This document shows, piece after piece, positions 54,389 through 63,687 of a stretch of DNA of 64,000 nt; position 1 is the stretch's first letter; each line of letters opens with the position of its first letter. Position numbers and translations under genes: made by a program. The DNA is taken from positions 62,001-126,000 of the forward strand of contig NZ_CANMJY010000011.1 in assembly GCF_947498345.1 (NCBI RefSeq). Reading direction: 5' to 3'. The stretch is from an uncultured Winogradskyella sp. Its GTDB lineage: Bacteria; Bacteroidota; Bacteroidia; Flavobacteriales; Flavobacteriaceae. The notes under the pieces are model-generated. The model was not told the origin of the DNA, made no database searches, and saw nothing but the letters and a program-made list of their open reading frames with translations.

Positions 54389-54423
54389 ACTATACTTAGT
54401 TTTGTGACTATAAAAAGTATAGT
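54389..54423. promoter_or_regulatory. Inverted repeat between the HxlR remnant and nitroreductase
   Basis: ACTATACTT (54389-54397) and AAGTATAGT (54415-54423) form a perfect 9-bp inverted repeat with a 17-base spacer, 24 bases before the nitroreductase start. HxlR proteins bind such palindromes. The site looks intact although the regulator is broken. Confidence 0.65.
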
Positions 54424-54446
54424 TTTAATTTAATCGTATTTTAAAA

Positions 54447-55121
54447 ATGAAAACACCTAATATTTCTAAACAGGATATTTTAAATGCATTTCAATATAGA
54501 CATGCCACAAAAGAGTTTGATGAAACACGCAAATTAACAGAAGATGATATCAATTTTATATTGAAAACAGCAAATCTATCACCTAGTTCTTTTGGTTTTG
54601 AACCTTGGCATTTTGTGGTAGTTCAAGATAAAGAATTAAGAGAATTACTTAAGCCAGTAGCTTGGGGAGCGTCATTGAAGCTAGATACAGCAAGTCACTT
54701 TATTCTTGGTTTAAGTATGAAAGCACCTATGACTAATTGGAATTCAGAATATATCATGCATATGATGAAGAACGTGAAGCAATTTCCAAAAGATGTCATT
54801 CAAATGTATTCTAAGTTTTACAGAGAATTTCAAGAAAGTGATTTTAATTTAGATACAGATAAAAAACTATTCGATTGGGCTTCTAAACAAACCTATATTG
54901 CTTTAGCAAATATGATGACTTCTGCTGCATTAGTTGGAATAGATAGTTGCCCAATTGAAGGGTTTCATCAAGAGAAAACAGAAGCACTTTTAAAGGAAAA
55001 ATTTGGTGTAGATACAGATAAATACGGATTATCTTATATGGTGGCTTTTGGCTACAGAAAAGCGGAGCCACCTCATGTTAAAACCAGAAGGAATTTAGAT
55101 GATATTGTGACTTGGCAGTAG
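54447..55121 (+). CDS. NAD(P)H-dependent oxidoreductase, nitroreductase family
   Basis: A 224-residue FMN enzyme with an FQYRHATKEFD start (FMN phosphate contact by Arg-His), LSPSSFGFEPWHFVV in the first third and GIDSCPIEGFHQEK near residue 170. This matches NfsB/YfkO-type nitroreductases, which reduce nitro compounds and quinones. The HxlR regulator gene normally adjacent to it is a pseudogene. It ends at a strong terminator. Confidence 0.92.
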   Translation: MKTPNISKQDILNAFQYRHATKEFDETRKLTEDDINFILKTANLSPSSFGFEPWHFVVVQDKELRELLKPVAWGASLKLDTASHFILGLSMKAPMTNWNSEYIMHMMKNVKQFPKDVIQMYSKFYREFQESDFNLDTDKKLFDWASKQTYIALANMMTSAALVGIDSCPIEGFHQEKTEALLKEKFGVDTDKYGLSYMVAFGYRKAEPPHVKTRRNLDDIVTWQ

Positions 55122-55143
55122 GCTATCAAGATCAAATAACTAC

Positions 55144-55176
55144 AAAACGGTTTGAGAAAAGCTCAAACCGTTTTTA
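55144..55176. terminator. Bidirectional terminator after the nitroreductase
   Basis: AAAACGGTTTGAG pairs with CTCAAACCGTTTT around a 5-base loop, with a T-run on the plus strand. It lies between convergent genes. Confidence 0.9.
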
Positions 55177-55193
55177 TTTTCAATTATATAGTA

Positions 55194-56735
55194 TTACAGA
55201 GGAATATTGCCATGCTTACGCTTAGGTTTTACCACTGCTTTATTCTCTAACATAGCAAAGGCTTTTATGAGCTTACGTCTTGTATTATGAGGTAAGATGA
55301 CTTCATCAATAAAGCCACGTTCAGCAGCACTATAAGGATTTGCAAATAACTCGGCATACTCGGCTTCTTTTTCTTTCCACTTGGCTTCTTTATCATCAGC
55401 TACTGAAATGTCTCGTTTAAAGATGATTTCAGCAGCACCTTTGGCACCCATCACCGCAATTTCAGCATTAGGCCATGCAAAATTCATATCTGCTCCAATG
55501 TGCTTAGAGTTCATCACATCATAAGCACCACCATAGGCTTTTCTTGTAATAACGGTAACTCTTGGTACAGTAGCTTCGCTAAATGCATATAATAATTTTG
55601 CACCATTAGTGATAATGGCATTCCATTCTTGGTCAGTACCAGGTAAGAAACCAGGAACGTCCTCTAATACAAGCAAAGGAATATTAAAACAATCACAAAA
55701 ACGTACAAAACGTGCTGCTTTAGTAGAACTGTTAACATCTAACACACCAGCTAAAAACATAGGCTGATTGGCTACAATACCAACGGATTTACCACCTAAA
55801 CGCGCAAAACCTACGATGATATTTTCGGCAAAATCTTTATGAATCTCATAAAAGGAATTCTCGTCAATAATGCCTTCAATGACTTGATGCATGTCATAGG
55901 GTTTGTTAGGATTGTCTGGTACAATACTATCTAAAACGTCTCTAACTTCTTCTTTAATTTCAAAAGGAATATGTAAAGGTTTTTCTTTATTACTTTGAGG
56001 TAAATAACTTAAGAGTTGTTTTACGTCTTCTAAACACTCTATATCGTTAGATGAGGTTTTGTGTGCCACACCAGATTTTGTAGAATGCACACTTGCTCCC
56101 CCTAATTCTTCACTTGTAACCTCTTCGTTGGTTACTGTTTTTACTACATTTGGTCCTGTGACAAACATATAGCTGGTATCTTCTACCATAAGTGTAAAAT
56201 CTGTCATAGCTGGTGAGTACACAGCTCCACCAGCACAAGGTCCCATTATGGCTGAAATTTGTGGAATAACACCAGATGCCTGAACATTTCTATAAAAAAT
56301 ATCTGCATAACCACCTAAAGAACGTACACCTTCCTGAATACGTGCTCCGCCTGAATCGTTTAAACCAATGACTGGTGCACCAACATTAACAGCCATATCC
56401 ATAATCTTACAGATTTTTTCGGCATGTGTTTCAGATAGTGAACCACCAAAAACAGTGAAATCTTGAGCAAATACATAAACTAATCTACAATTTACAGTAC
56501 CATAGCCCGTAACCACGCCATCACCATAGAATTGTTGACCAGACATACCAAAATCTTTTGTTCTATGTGTTACTAAGGCACCAATTTCTTCAAAAGACCC
56601 TTCATCTAAAAGGTACATTACACGCTCTCTGGCTGTTAGTTTTTTCTTTTGATGTTGTTTATCTATTCTTGCTTGTCCACCACCAAGTTTGGCTTGTTCA
56701 AGTTTATCTTTAAGTGTTTTTATCTTAGAATCCAT
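55194..56735 (-). CDS. Acyl-CoA carboxylase carboxyltransferase subunit
   Basis: A 513-residue fused carboxyltransferase (PCCB/AccD-type) that moves CO2 from carboxybiotin to propionyl- or acetyl-CoA. Both crotonase-like halves are visible: [19 protein letters not shown] and [19 protein letters not shown] in the first, [11 protein letters not shown] and [17 protein letters not shown] in the second. It is the last of three consecutive genes with biotin carboxylase and BCCP, so the complex can be made from this operon alone. Propionyl-CoA is the best guess for substrate. Confidence 0.94.
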   Translation of the reverse strand: MDSKIKTLKDKLEQAKLGGGQARIDKQHQKKKLTARERVMYLLDEGSFEEIGALVTHRTKDFGMSGQQFYGDGVVTGYGTVNCRLVYVFAQDFTVFGGSLSETHAEKICKIMDMAVNVGAPVIGLNDSGGARIQEGVRSLGGYADIFYRNVQASGVIPQISAIMGPCAGGAVYSPAMTDFTLMVEDTSYMFVTGPNVVKTVTNEEVTSEELGGASVHSTKSGVAHKTSSNDIECLEDVKQLLSYLPQSNKEKPLHIPFEIKEEVRDVLDSIVPDNPNKPYDMHQVIEGIIDENSFYEIHKDFAENIIVGFARLGGKSVGIVANQPMFLAGVLDVNSSTKAARFVRFCDCFNIPLLVLEDVPGFLPGTDQEWNAIITNGAKLLYAFSEATVPRVTVITRKAYGGAYDVMNSKHIGADMNFAWPNAEIAVMGAKGAAEIIFKRDISVADDKEAKWKEKEAEYAELFANPYSAAERGFIDEVILPHNTRRKLIKAFAMLENKAVVKPKRKHGNIPL

Positions 56736-56742
56736 ATAGTTC

Positions 56743-58182
56743 TTAATTTGGTAATCGTAATATTCTCTGATCTTCTAAATAACGCTTCAATGCAATCTTA
56801 GCAGCAATTTCTGCTTCTTTTTTATGTTGCTCTTCCAGAAGGCTAGGTGAGTAGTACTTCTTTACAAAATGTGTATCGAAATTACCACTTCTAAAGGCTT
56901 CATGTTCGCAGACAAAGCGTCCAAAAGGTAGGGTGGTTTGCACACCTTTAACATGGTAATTGTCAATAGCTTTAATCATTAATTCAATAGCTTCCTCACG
57001 TGTATCACCATAAGTTATAAGCTTAGATAACATAGGGTCATAATAAATTGGAATATCCATACCTTCTTCAAAACCGTTATCCACGCGTATATTTTTACCT
57101 ACGGGAAGTTGATAGACTTCTAAATTACCAACACTTGGTAAAAAGTCGTTCATTGGATCTTCTGCATAAACACGAAGCTCTAAAGCATGACCATTGATTT
57201 TTAAATCTTCTTGTTTGATGTCTAACTTTTCTCCACGAGCTACTTTAATTTGTAATTCTACAAGGTCAACTCCAGCGATCCATTCGGATACAGGATGCTC
57301 AACCTGAAGCCTTGTATTCATTTCTAAGAAGTAAAAATTTAAATTTTCATCCAAAAGAAATTCAACGGTACCTGCACCAATATAATCACAAGATCTTGCG
57401 ACATTAATAGCAGCTTGCCCCATTTTTTCTCTTAGTTCTGGAGTTAAAACCGCTGATGGTGCTTCCTCAACAACTTTTTGATGACGACGTTGTACAGAGC
57501 ATTCGCGTTCAAAAAAGTGCAAATAATTACCATGCATATCTGCCATCACCTGAATTTCGATATGACGAGGTGAACCAACATATTTTTCAATAAATACAGA
57601 ACCGTCACCAAAAGCAGAAGTGGCTTCACTAATGGCTCTATTCATTTGTGATTCAAATTCAGATTCATTTTCTACAACACGCATCCCTTTGCCACCACCG
57701 CCAGCAGAGGCTTTTATTAAAATTGGAAAGCCAATTTTTTTCGCAATTTTTTTCGCTTCAGTTATATCTGTTATTGCCTCATCAGTTCCTGGTACCATTG
57801 GGATATCGTAGCCTTTTACAGTTTCTTTAGCGGCTAATTTGCTACCCATGACTTTAATAGCATGCGATCTTGGACCAATAAATATGACATCATTTTTTTC
57901 ACACAATTCAGCAAAGTCAGCATTTTCACTTAAGAATCCATAACCTGGATGGATACCATCTACATTTAAGGACTTAGCAACTTCAATAATTTTATCACCT
58001 TCTAGATATGATTCACTGGAAGGAGCCGGACCAATACACACGGCTTCATCTGCATATTTTACATGTGGCGCATATCTATCGACTTCAGAAAATATAGCCA
58101 CGGTTTTAATTCCCATTTTTTTTGCTGTACGCATTACACGAATAGCGATTTCTCCTCTGTTGGCTACTAATATCTTTTTCAT
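56743..58182 (-). CDS. accC: Biotin carboxylase subunit
   Basis: A 479-residue ATP-grasp enzyme that carboxylates biotin on the carrier protein. I start it at the ATG at 58182 ([14 protein letters not shown]); the frame runs five codons upstream into the BCCP gene. Motifs are [18 protein letters not shown]-binding Gly loop [14 protein letters not shown], and catalytic [16 protein letters not shown]. It begins 1 base after the BCCP stop. In this operon it serves the acyl-CoA carboxylase and not necessarily fatty-acid synthesis. Confidence 0.95.
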   Translation of the reverse strand: MKKILVANRGEIAIRVMRTAKKMGIKTVAIFSEVDRYAPHVKYADEAVCIGPAPSSESYLEGDKIIEVAKSLNVDGIHPGYGFLSENADFAELCEKNDVIFIGPRSHAIKVMGSKLAAKETVKGYDIPMVPGTDEAITDITEAKKIAKKIGFPILIKASAGGGGKGMRVVENESEFESQMNRAISEATSAFGDGSVFIEKYVGSPRHIEIQVMADMHGNYLHFFERECSVQRRHQKVVEEAPSAVLTPELREKMGQAAINVARSCDYIGAGTVEFLLDENLNFYFLEMNTRLQVEHPVSEWIAGVDLVELQIKVARGEKLDIKQEDLKINGHALELRVYAEDPMNDFLPSVGNLEVYQLPVGKNIRVDNGFEEGMDIPIYYDPMLSKLITYGDTREEAIELMIKAIDNYHVKGVQTTLPFGRFVCEHEAFRSGNFDTHFVKKYYSPSLLEEQHKKEAEIAAKIALKRYLEDQRILRLPN

Positions 58183-58183
58183 A

Positions 58184-58660
58184 CTATTCAAACTCAATTA
58201 AAAGTGCATTTTTATCAACTGTTTCCCCTTGTTTTACACTTATAGATTTAATAACTCCTTCTCGTGGTGAATTAATGACGTTTTCCATCTTCATAGCTTC
58301 AAGAATCAATAGTGCATCATCTTCATTGACTGTCTGACCTTCTTCAACATTAATTTCAAGAATTAAACCAGGCATAGGTGCTTTAATGTCGTTTACTTTT
58401 TTTGAGGCACCAATTTCAAAACCTAAAGCTTCAATTTGTTGATCTAAGACATCATTAATATTGACGTCGTATGTATTGCTATTAACCTTAACGGTGTATT
58501 GTTTTTTGTTGAAATCAGCATCTAGAATAGATGCTTTTATAGATGTGCTATCTTGTAAAACGTGATAATTATTTGGTGTTGTCTCAGCAATATCCAGAGT
58601 TTCTATACTTTCTTCAGAGACATCGAAATTATAGGAGGAATTGACTTTTATTTTGTACAT
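58184..58660 (-). CDS. Biotin carboxyl carrier protein
   Basis: A 158-residue carrier. The C-terminal half is a biotinyl domain with PMPGLILEINVEEG and the biotinylation site EAMKMEN (Lys near residue 124). The N-terminal half is a less conserved beta-rich region. It lacks the long Pro/Ala linker of E. coli AccB, as is usual in carriers of acyl-CoA (propionyl-CoA type) carboxylases. First gene of the three-gene carboxylase operon. Confidence 0.92.
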   Translation of the reverse strand: MYKIKVNSSYNFDVSEESIETLDIAETTPNNYHVLQDSTSIKASILDADFNKKQYTVKVNSNTYDVNINDVLDQQIEALGFEIGASKKVNDIKAPMPGLILEINVEEGQTVNEDDALLILEAMKMENVINSPREGVIKSISVKQGETVDKNALLIEFE

Positions 58661-58734
58661 AAATGATGTGTTATTATAGAATTGCTAATTTAAAACTAAA
58701 TCAGCAAACAAAATATGAAAAATACCAGCTTATT

Positions 58735-59421
58735 TTAAGAATCTTCTAAAGACTTAAAATTTGAATTGTTTTGATGCTTTCTAATCGCTTTTCTTGATAG
58801 GTATATGCCTATGGCAAGTGAAATAAAGGCACCAATTGAAATACCAGGAATAAATCTTATAAACAAAAAGAAGTCATAAGCGCCATGGAAAAGTACAGCT
58901 AAAAACAAACCAGCCATATTGAGCTGAAATCTGTTTTTTGAGAATTTAGCTTTACCCATATAATATCCCATTAATATTCCGAATGTTGCATGTGCCGGAA
59001 CAGCAGTAAAAGCTCTTAATATAGCAGTTTCAAAACCACCCTGTAATACGTACATAATATTTTCGGTACATGCAAAACCCATAGAAACCATTACGGCATA
59101 GATAATACCATCATAAGGTTCATTGAATGCTTTTTTTGGTTGGTTAAAATACTTTACAATTACATATTTACTAAACTCTTCCGCTAGAGCAACTACAATA
59201 AAGGCTTGTATGAATTGTTGCCAAACACTATGCTGATTTGTGACGGGAATTAATCGTCCCGTGAACATGTAGAGAATGGTGACTATTAAAATACTCACAA
59301 TAGCACCAAAAAGGAAACTTGCTAAAAGTAACCCCATAGGCTCTTTTTCATGTTTATCTTGAAAATAGATATAAATGATGATTACCATTACTGGTGCAAT
59401 TGCCATAAGTAATAAATTCAT
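58735..59421 (-). CDS. PrsW-family intramembrane metalloprotease
   Basis: A 228-residue polytopic protein with about seven spans. The PrsW catalytic motifs are EEFSKY (Glu-Glu-x-x-Lys, near residue 81), PAHATFG and LFHGAYDF, which together supply zinc-binding His and Glu. In Bacillus, PrsW cleaves anti-sigma factors; here the target is unknown, although an ECF/anti-sigma pair lies elsewhere in the window (26.3-27.3 kb). It overlaps the Nudix gene by 4 bases. Confidence 0.87.
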   Translation of the reverse strand: MNLLLMAIAPVMVIIIYIYFQDKHEKEPMGLLLASFLFGAIVSILIVTILYMFTGRLIPVTNQHSVWQQFIQAFIVVALAEEFSKYVIVKYFNQPKKAFNEPYDGIIYAVMVSMGFACTENIMYVLQGGFETAILRAFTAVPAHATFGILMGYYMGKAKFSKNRFQLNMAGLFLAVLFHGAYDFFLFIRFIPGISIGAFISLAIGIYLSRKAIRKHQNNSNFKSLEDS

Positions 59422-59969
59422 ATACTTAGTTTTTCTTTAATAGCATTCAAAACAAAGCTATAGTAAGCTGTATTAGTTGGTATAAAATGATGATTTAAAC
59501 TACTTTCTTTGAGTAAGGCTTCATACTCATTAAATGTAACCAATTTTAATGCTTCAACTTCATCTTCCTGAGGTTTTAGTTGGTATAATTCAGTTTTTAG
59601 TTCGGAGATATAAACTTGATGGAATTCATTGTCTTGAATAGTTTGATAACTAGTTTCATGAAGAAAAGTTCCAATTTTTATAAGTTCTTTTGCAGCTATT
59701 TGTAATCCAATTTCTTCTTTAGTCTCTCTTATTGCAGCTTCAATAAATGTTTCGCCTGCATCAATATGCCCGGCAGCAGATACGTCCCAAAGTAAAGGAT
59801 AAATTTTCTTTTTATGTGAGCGTTGTTGTAATAAAATTTCACCTATACTGGTATATAACCAAACATGAATGGTATTGTGATACCAGCCATATTTATGTGC
59901 TTCAGATTTTAAAGCAGTTCTGCCTGTTGGTTTTCCTTCTGGAGTTACTATGTCTATATATTCGTCCAC
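59418..59969 (-). CDS. Nudix hydrolase (IPP-isomerase-like subgroup)
   Basis: A 183-residue protein with a complete Nudix box GHIDAGETFIEAAIRETKEEIG (residues about 67-88). The opening DIVTPEGKPTGRTALKSEAHKYG resembles the YfcD/IPP-isomerase-like subgroup. It hydrolyses a nucleoside-diphosphate-linked compound; the substrate is not known. Upstream gene of a two-gene operon with PrsW. Confidence 0.88.
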   Translation of the reverse strand: MDEYIDIVTPEGKPTGRTALKSEAHKYGWYHNTIHVWLYTSIGEILLQQRSHKKKIYPLLWDVSAAGHIDAGETFIEAAIRETKEEIGLQIAAKELIKIGTFLHETSYQTIQDNEFHQVYISELKTELYQLKPQEDEVEALKLVTFNEYEALLKESSLNHHFIPTNTAYYSFVLNAIKEKLSI

Positions 59970-60131
59970 AGATGTTACTTTATAAATTTGAGTTTAAGTA
60001 ATTAATAGTTTAAAATCTTGAGTATTATTATTTATGTGGCAAGAAATTCTAGTATAATTATCTCTAAAAGACACAAAAATGTTTTACAGAATGCATATTT
60101 CTTATACTTTGTTGAAAATGCATTGATATTT

Positions 60132-60155
60132 AAAAAGCCTCTAAAAAAGAGGCTT
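60132..60155 (-). terminator. Terminator of the M42 peptidase gene
   Basis: On the minus strand AAGCCTCT pairs with AGAGGCTT around a 5-base loop, followed by a T-run, 6 bases after the stop. The rest of the 60002-60131 gap shows nothing I can assign. Confidence 0.8.
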
Positions 60156-60160
60156 AGGCG

Positions 60161-61249
60161 TTATTTAAAATAAGAAAACGTTTCTCCGTCCTCTATTTTT
60201 AAAAGTGTTTCATAAATAAGTTTTATCACATTCTCAACATCACTTTTATGAACCATCTCTACAGTAGTATGCATATAACGTAGAGGTAAAGAAATTAATG
60301 CAGAAGCAACACCACCATTACTATAAGCAAAAGCATCAGTGTCTGTTCCTGTAGCTCTGGAGAGCGCAGCACGTTGAAACGGTATTTTCTTTTCTTCGGC
60401 AGTTTCTGTAATTAAATCTCTGAGTTTTTGCTGTACTGCTGGAGCGTATGCAACAACAGGTCCATCTCCAATTTTTGCCAACCCTTGCTTTTTAGGATCA
60501 ATCATTGGAGTTGTGGTATCGTGAGTAACATCTGTTACTATAGCCACATTAGGCTTTATAGTTTCTGTAATCATTTCAGCACCACGTAAACCGATTTCTT
60601 CTTGTACAGAGTTGGTAATATATAAGCCAAAAGGTAACTTCTTTTTGTTTTCATGAAGCAGGCGGGCTACTTCAGCAATCATAAAACCTCCCATGCGGTT
60701 ATCTAAGGCTCTGCATACAAATTTGTCTTTGTTGAGAATATGAAATTCATCAGGATAAGTAATAACACAACCCACATGAACTCCCATTTTTTCAACTTCC
60801 TTTTTATCTTTTGCCCCAATATCAATACAAATATTGTCAGGTTTTGGTGGTTCTTCTTTAGCTCTACTTCTGGTATGTATTGCTGGCCAACCAAAGACTC
60901 CTTTTACAATGCCCTTTTTAGTATGAATATTTACAACCTTACTCGGAGCAATTTGGTGATCACTTCCTCCGTTTCTAATTACATACAGTAAACCTTTGTC
61001 AGAAATATAATTGACATACCATGAGATTTCGTCAGCGTGTCCTTCTATAACCACTTTATATTTTGCCTTAGGATTTATAACTGCAACTGCTGAGCCATAT
61101 GTATCTGTAATAAATTCGTCCACATAAGGTTTTAGGTAGTTCATCCAGATTTTTTGCCCTTCCCATTCGTAGCCTGTTGGTGAGGCATTATTTAAATATT
61201 TTTCTAAAAAGTCCATCGACTTTTTTGTGAGTAATTGCTTTTTAGCCAT
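60161..61249 (-). CDS. M42-family metallopeptidase
   Basis: A 362-residue cytoplasmic zinc or cobalt aminopeptidase/glutamyl aminopeptidase. Metal-site motifs are VVIEGHADEI (first His/Asp), CRALDNRMGG (bridging Asp), NSVQEEIGLRGA (Glu pair) and VTDVTHDT. The protein usually forms a large tetrahedral assembly in relatives. Single gene with its own terminator. Confidence 0.92.
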   Translation of the reverse strand: MAKKQLLTKKSMDFLEKYLNNASPTGYEWEGQKIWMNYLKPYVDEFITDTYGSAVAVINPKAKYKVVIEGHADEISWYVNYISDKGLLYVIRNGGSDHQIAPSKVVNIHTKKGIVKGVFGWPAIHTRSRAKEEPPKPDNICIDIGAKDKKEVEKMGVHVGCVITYPDEFHILNKDKFVCRALDNRMGGFMIAEVARLLHENKKKLPFGLYITNSVQEEIGLRGAEMITETIKPNVAIVTDVTHDTTTPMIDPKKQGLAKIGDGPVVAYAPAVQQKLRDLITETAEEKKIPFQRAALSRATGTDTDAFAYSNGGVASALISLPLRYMHTTVEMVHKSDVENVIKLIYETLLKIEDGETFSYFK

Positions 61250-61372
61250 TTATAAAAATTTTCTTTAAAAATAATAATATTAATACGAATTTACGGTTAG
61301 TGGTTGTATTAATTCTTAATTTTGAAAAGCTATAGATTGTTCTTTGGAACGATTTTGGAAGTGGTATTACGC

Positions 61373-62086
61373 ATGAGACATATTACATATTTATTGTTGT
61401 TGTTTTCTACTTTAGTTTTTGCCCAGGTAGACCCTGTTGAGCAAGACTCTACTGTTGTGCACTATATGATTATTGAAGGTGATTCTATACCTGTTACCGA
61501 GATAGAGCTCGATGAGGTTTTGATGTTGCCTAATTTAAGTTTTGCTGATAGAGACGCAAGAATCAGATATATTATTCTAAGACGTAAGACCTTAAAAGTT
61601 TACCCTTATGCTAAACTTGCAGCAGAACGTTTGGAGACTTTACAAAAGCGATTAGATAAGCTAAAGCGTAAGCGCGAAAAGAAGAAATATGCAAAGGTGA
61701 TTCAGAAATATATACAAGATGAGTTTTCGGCAGAATTAAAAAAACTGACCAAAACCGAAGGGCAAATCTTAGTTAAACTTATTCATAGACAAACTGGTAA
61801 AACCACCTTTGAGCTCGTTAAAGAGTTACGGAATGGATGGAAAGCTTTTTGGTATAATAATACGGCTAGTTTATTTGATATTTCCTTGAAAAAGAAATTT
61901 AGTCCAATTGAAGTAGAAGAGGATTACTTGATAGAAGATATTTTGCAACGTGCTTTTCAGAATGAGCAACTTGCGCAGCAAAATGCGGCATTTGAAATAG
62001 ATTTCTATGCCTGTGTAAACAAATGGTCTAAACCAAAGCGTAAAACAGATTCTAAGATTAAACCTCGCCTTAAGTCTAAACAGTAG
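61373..62086 (+). CDS. DUF4294 secreted protein
   Basis: A 237-residue protein. I start it at the ATG at 61373, which gives a signal peptide ending near LVFAQ; the longer frame begins with TTG and adds a non-signal leader. The motif DRDARIRYIILRRKTLKVYPYAKLAAERL and the later EGQILVKLIHRQTGKTTFELVKELRNGWKAFWYN define DUF4294. The tail is very basic. Function unknown; probably periplasmic. Its stop is directly followed by the TrhA gene. Confidence 0.83.
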   Translation: MRHITYLLLLFSTLVFAQVDPVEQDSTVVHYMIIEGDSIPVTEIELDEVLMLPNLSFADRDARIRYIILRRKTLKVYPYAKLAAERLETLQKRLDKLKRKREKKKYAKVIQKYIQDEFSAELKKLTKTEGQILVKLIHRQTGKTTFELVKELRNGWKAFWYNNTASLFDISLKKKFSPIEVEEDYLIEDILQRAFQNEQLAQQNAAFEIDFYACVNKWSKPKRKTDSKIKPRLKSKQ

Positions 62087-62713
62087 ATGCGCACACAAAC
62101 TCAACTCGAAGAGCAATTAAATGCATGGTCGCATGGTATTGGTGCTGCTTTAGGTATTGCAGCTCTGGTTTTGTTGATTGTATTTGCTGATTCAACAAAA
62201 CCGTGGTGTTTGTTTAGCGTTATTATTTATGGAATCTCTATTATCATTTTGTTTTTGGCTTCAACATTCTATCATGCTGTAAAAGGCGAGAAGCGTAAGC
62301 ATTATTTTAGGATTGTTGACCATGTTAGTATTTATTTGCTCATAGCAGGCACATACACACCAGTGCTATTGATTTTACTCTTAGATAGTTTAGGCTGGCA
62401 TTTATTTTGGACAGTTTGGGGAATTGCTGCTTTTGGTGTGATTTTAAAACTCTTTTTTACGGGAAAGTTCGAATTGTTTTCTACATTACTTTATTTAGTA
62501 ATGGGCTGGTTGATTGTATTTGACTATTCTAATACAGCTAATGCTTTAGGTACAGACGGGGTATTTTGGTTATTCGCAGGGGGATTATTTTATACCGTAG
62601 GAATTGTATTTTACGCCATTGAAAGGATACCATATAACCATGTTATCTGGCATCTGTTTGTTTTGGCAGGTGCTATTTGTCATTTTTTTATGATTTTTAA
62701 CCATGTAATTTAA
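62087..62713 (+). CDS. trhA: Hemolysin III / TrhA family membrane protein
   Basis: A 208-residue seven-span membrane protein of the PAQR-like group. Conserved metal-site residues are in NAWSHGIGAALGIAAL (His), FYHAVKG (Ser/His/Asp area, here FASTFYHAV), and the two late His in VIWHLFVLAGAICHFF. Despite the name it is not a proven toxin; relatives act in membrane lipid homeostasis. Its stop codon overlaps the stop of the convergent DinB-like gene in the palindrome TTAA. Confidence 0.9.
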   Translation: MRTQTQLEEQLNAWSHGIGAALGIAALVLLIVFADSTKPWCLFSVIIYGISIIILFLASTFYHAVKGEKRKHYFRIVDHVSIYLLIAGTYTPVLLILLLDSLGWHLFWTVWGIAAFGVILKLFFTGKFELFSTLLYLVMGWLIVFDYSNTANALGTDGVFWLFAGGLFYTVGIVFYAIERIPYNHVIWHLFVLAGAICHFFMIFNHVI

Positions 62714-63177
62714 GATGCGGTTAATATCTTTTTTATAACGGCAATTTGCCCTATATGATAATGGGTATGTTCAATAATCCCTAGTATATTTCTGAAGTAT
62801 GTACCATATTTTTCTTCAGCCAGAAATGTTTCAAGTATATTGTCTTCAAGCTTTTCGATAAGTAAAATAAATTCTTTAGCTTCATTCCACATTGTGTTTT
62901 TAAATTCTTGCCATTGGTGTTCAGAATGTAATGCAGGATAATCAAAACTATATTTATCTCTAATCGTTAAATCACCTCCTTTAAAGACATCCATTGTGCC
63001 TTTGAGGTAATAATGGATATGAAAACTTAAAGCTAAAATAGTATTAAAATCATTTACTTTTTTAGTAGCCATGTCTAGTGTCACATCTTCAAGTTTATCT
63101 TTAAAATTTGAAGCAGTCCAGTTACCACCAAAATAGACTTGATGTAGGTTGTTTGCAAGATGTTTTGTTGTTTTCAT
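62710..63177 (-). CDS. DinB-like protein, second copy in window
   Basis: A 155-residue four-helix protein. Histidines in LSFHIHYYLKG and EHTHYHIGQIAVIKKIL match the DinB/DUF1572 metal-binding pattern seen in the 53053 gene, though overall similarity is low. Activity unknown. Its stop overlaps the TrhA stop, and it begins 6 bases after the cupin gene, as part of a minus-strand row. Confidence 0.8.
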   Translation of the reverse strand: MKTTKHLANNLHQVYFGGNWTASNFKDKLEDVTLDMATKKVNDFNTILALSFHIHYYLKGTMDVFKGGDLTIRDKYSFDYPALHSEHQWQEFKNTMWNEAKEFILLIEKLEDNILETFLAEEKYGTYFRNILGIIEHTHYHIGQIAVIKKILTAS

Positions 63178-63183
63178 TTATAT

Positions 63184-63687
63184 TTAATGATGTGTCAATT
63201 TCGCTATTGTGTTTGATAAATGTGGAAAGATATTTGTTAATTCTTTTTGAGATTTAAGCTCAAAATCTTCAAAACTAAAACCTGGTGATACTGTACATCC
63301 TACTAGTGAATAAGTATCTTTTTCTACAACTTCTGCGGCAAACCAACAACCACCAGATACCACAAATTGTGGAACTTGCCCTTTGCTAAGGTCGTTTCCT
63401 ATAATATGTTCTGAGTGTTCTCCAGCTTCTGTTATTATATGCAATCTTATAGGAGACCCATCGTAAAAGTGCCAGATCTCATCTTGTTTTATTCGGTGCA
63501 AAGCAGAAAAATTATCTGAGGTTAGTAAAAAATAGATGCACGTAGAATAATTACGTTCTCCATTATAGCTTTTATCTAAGCTGCCTGCTTTTATAGATCC
63601 TACACTTCTATAAGTTTCCTTAAAGTAACCCCCTTCTGGATGAGGTTTTAGGTCTAATTGAGTGACAATGCTTTTAATTGAATTCAT
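63184..63687 (-). CDS. DUF985 cupin-domain protein
   Basis: A 167-residue cupin. The DUF985 pattern begins LKPHPEGGYFKETYRS, with ALHRIKQDEIWHFYDGSPI in the middle and PQFVVSGGCWFAAEV and GCTVSPGFSFEDFEL at the end. His and Glu in HRIKQDEIWHF would bind metal. The reaction is unknown for the family. It overlaps the upstream gene by 4 bases. Confidence 0.88.
   Translation of the reverse strand: MNSIKSIVTQLDLKPHPEGGYFKETYRSVGSIKAGSLDKSYNGERNYSTCIYFLLTSDNFSALHRIKQDEIWHFYDGSPIRLHIITEAGEHSEHIIGNDLSKGQVPQFVVSGGCWFAAEVVEKDTYSLVGCTVSPGFSFEDFELKSQKELTNIFPHLSNTIAKLTHH

Noticed and set aside
59747..60001. Plus-strand frame of 84 codons over the Nudix gene
   Set aside because: Antisense to a gene with a perfect Nudix box.
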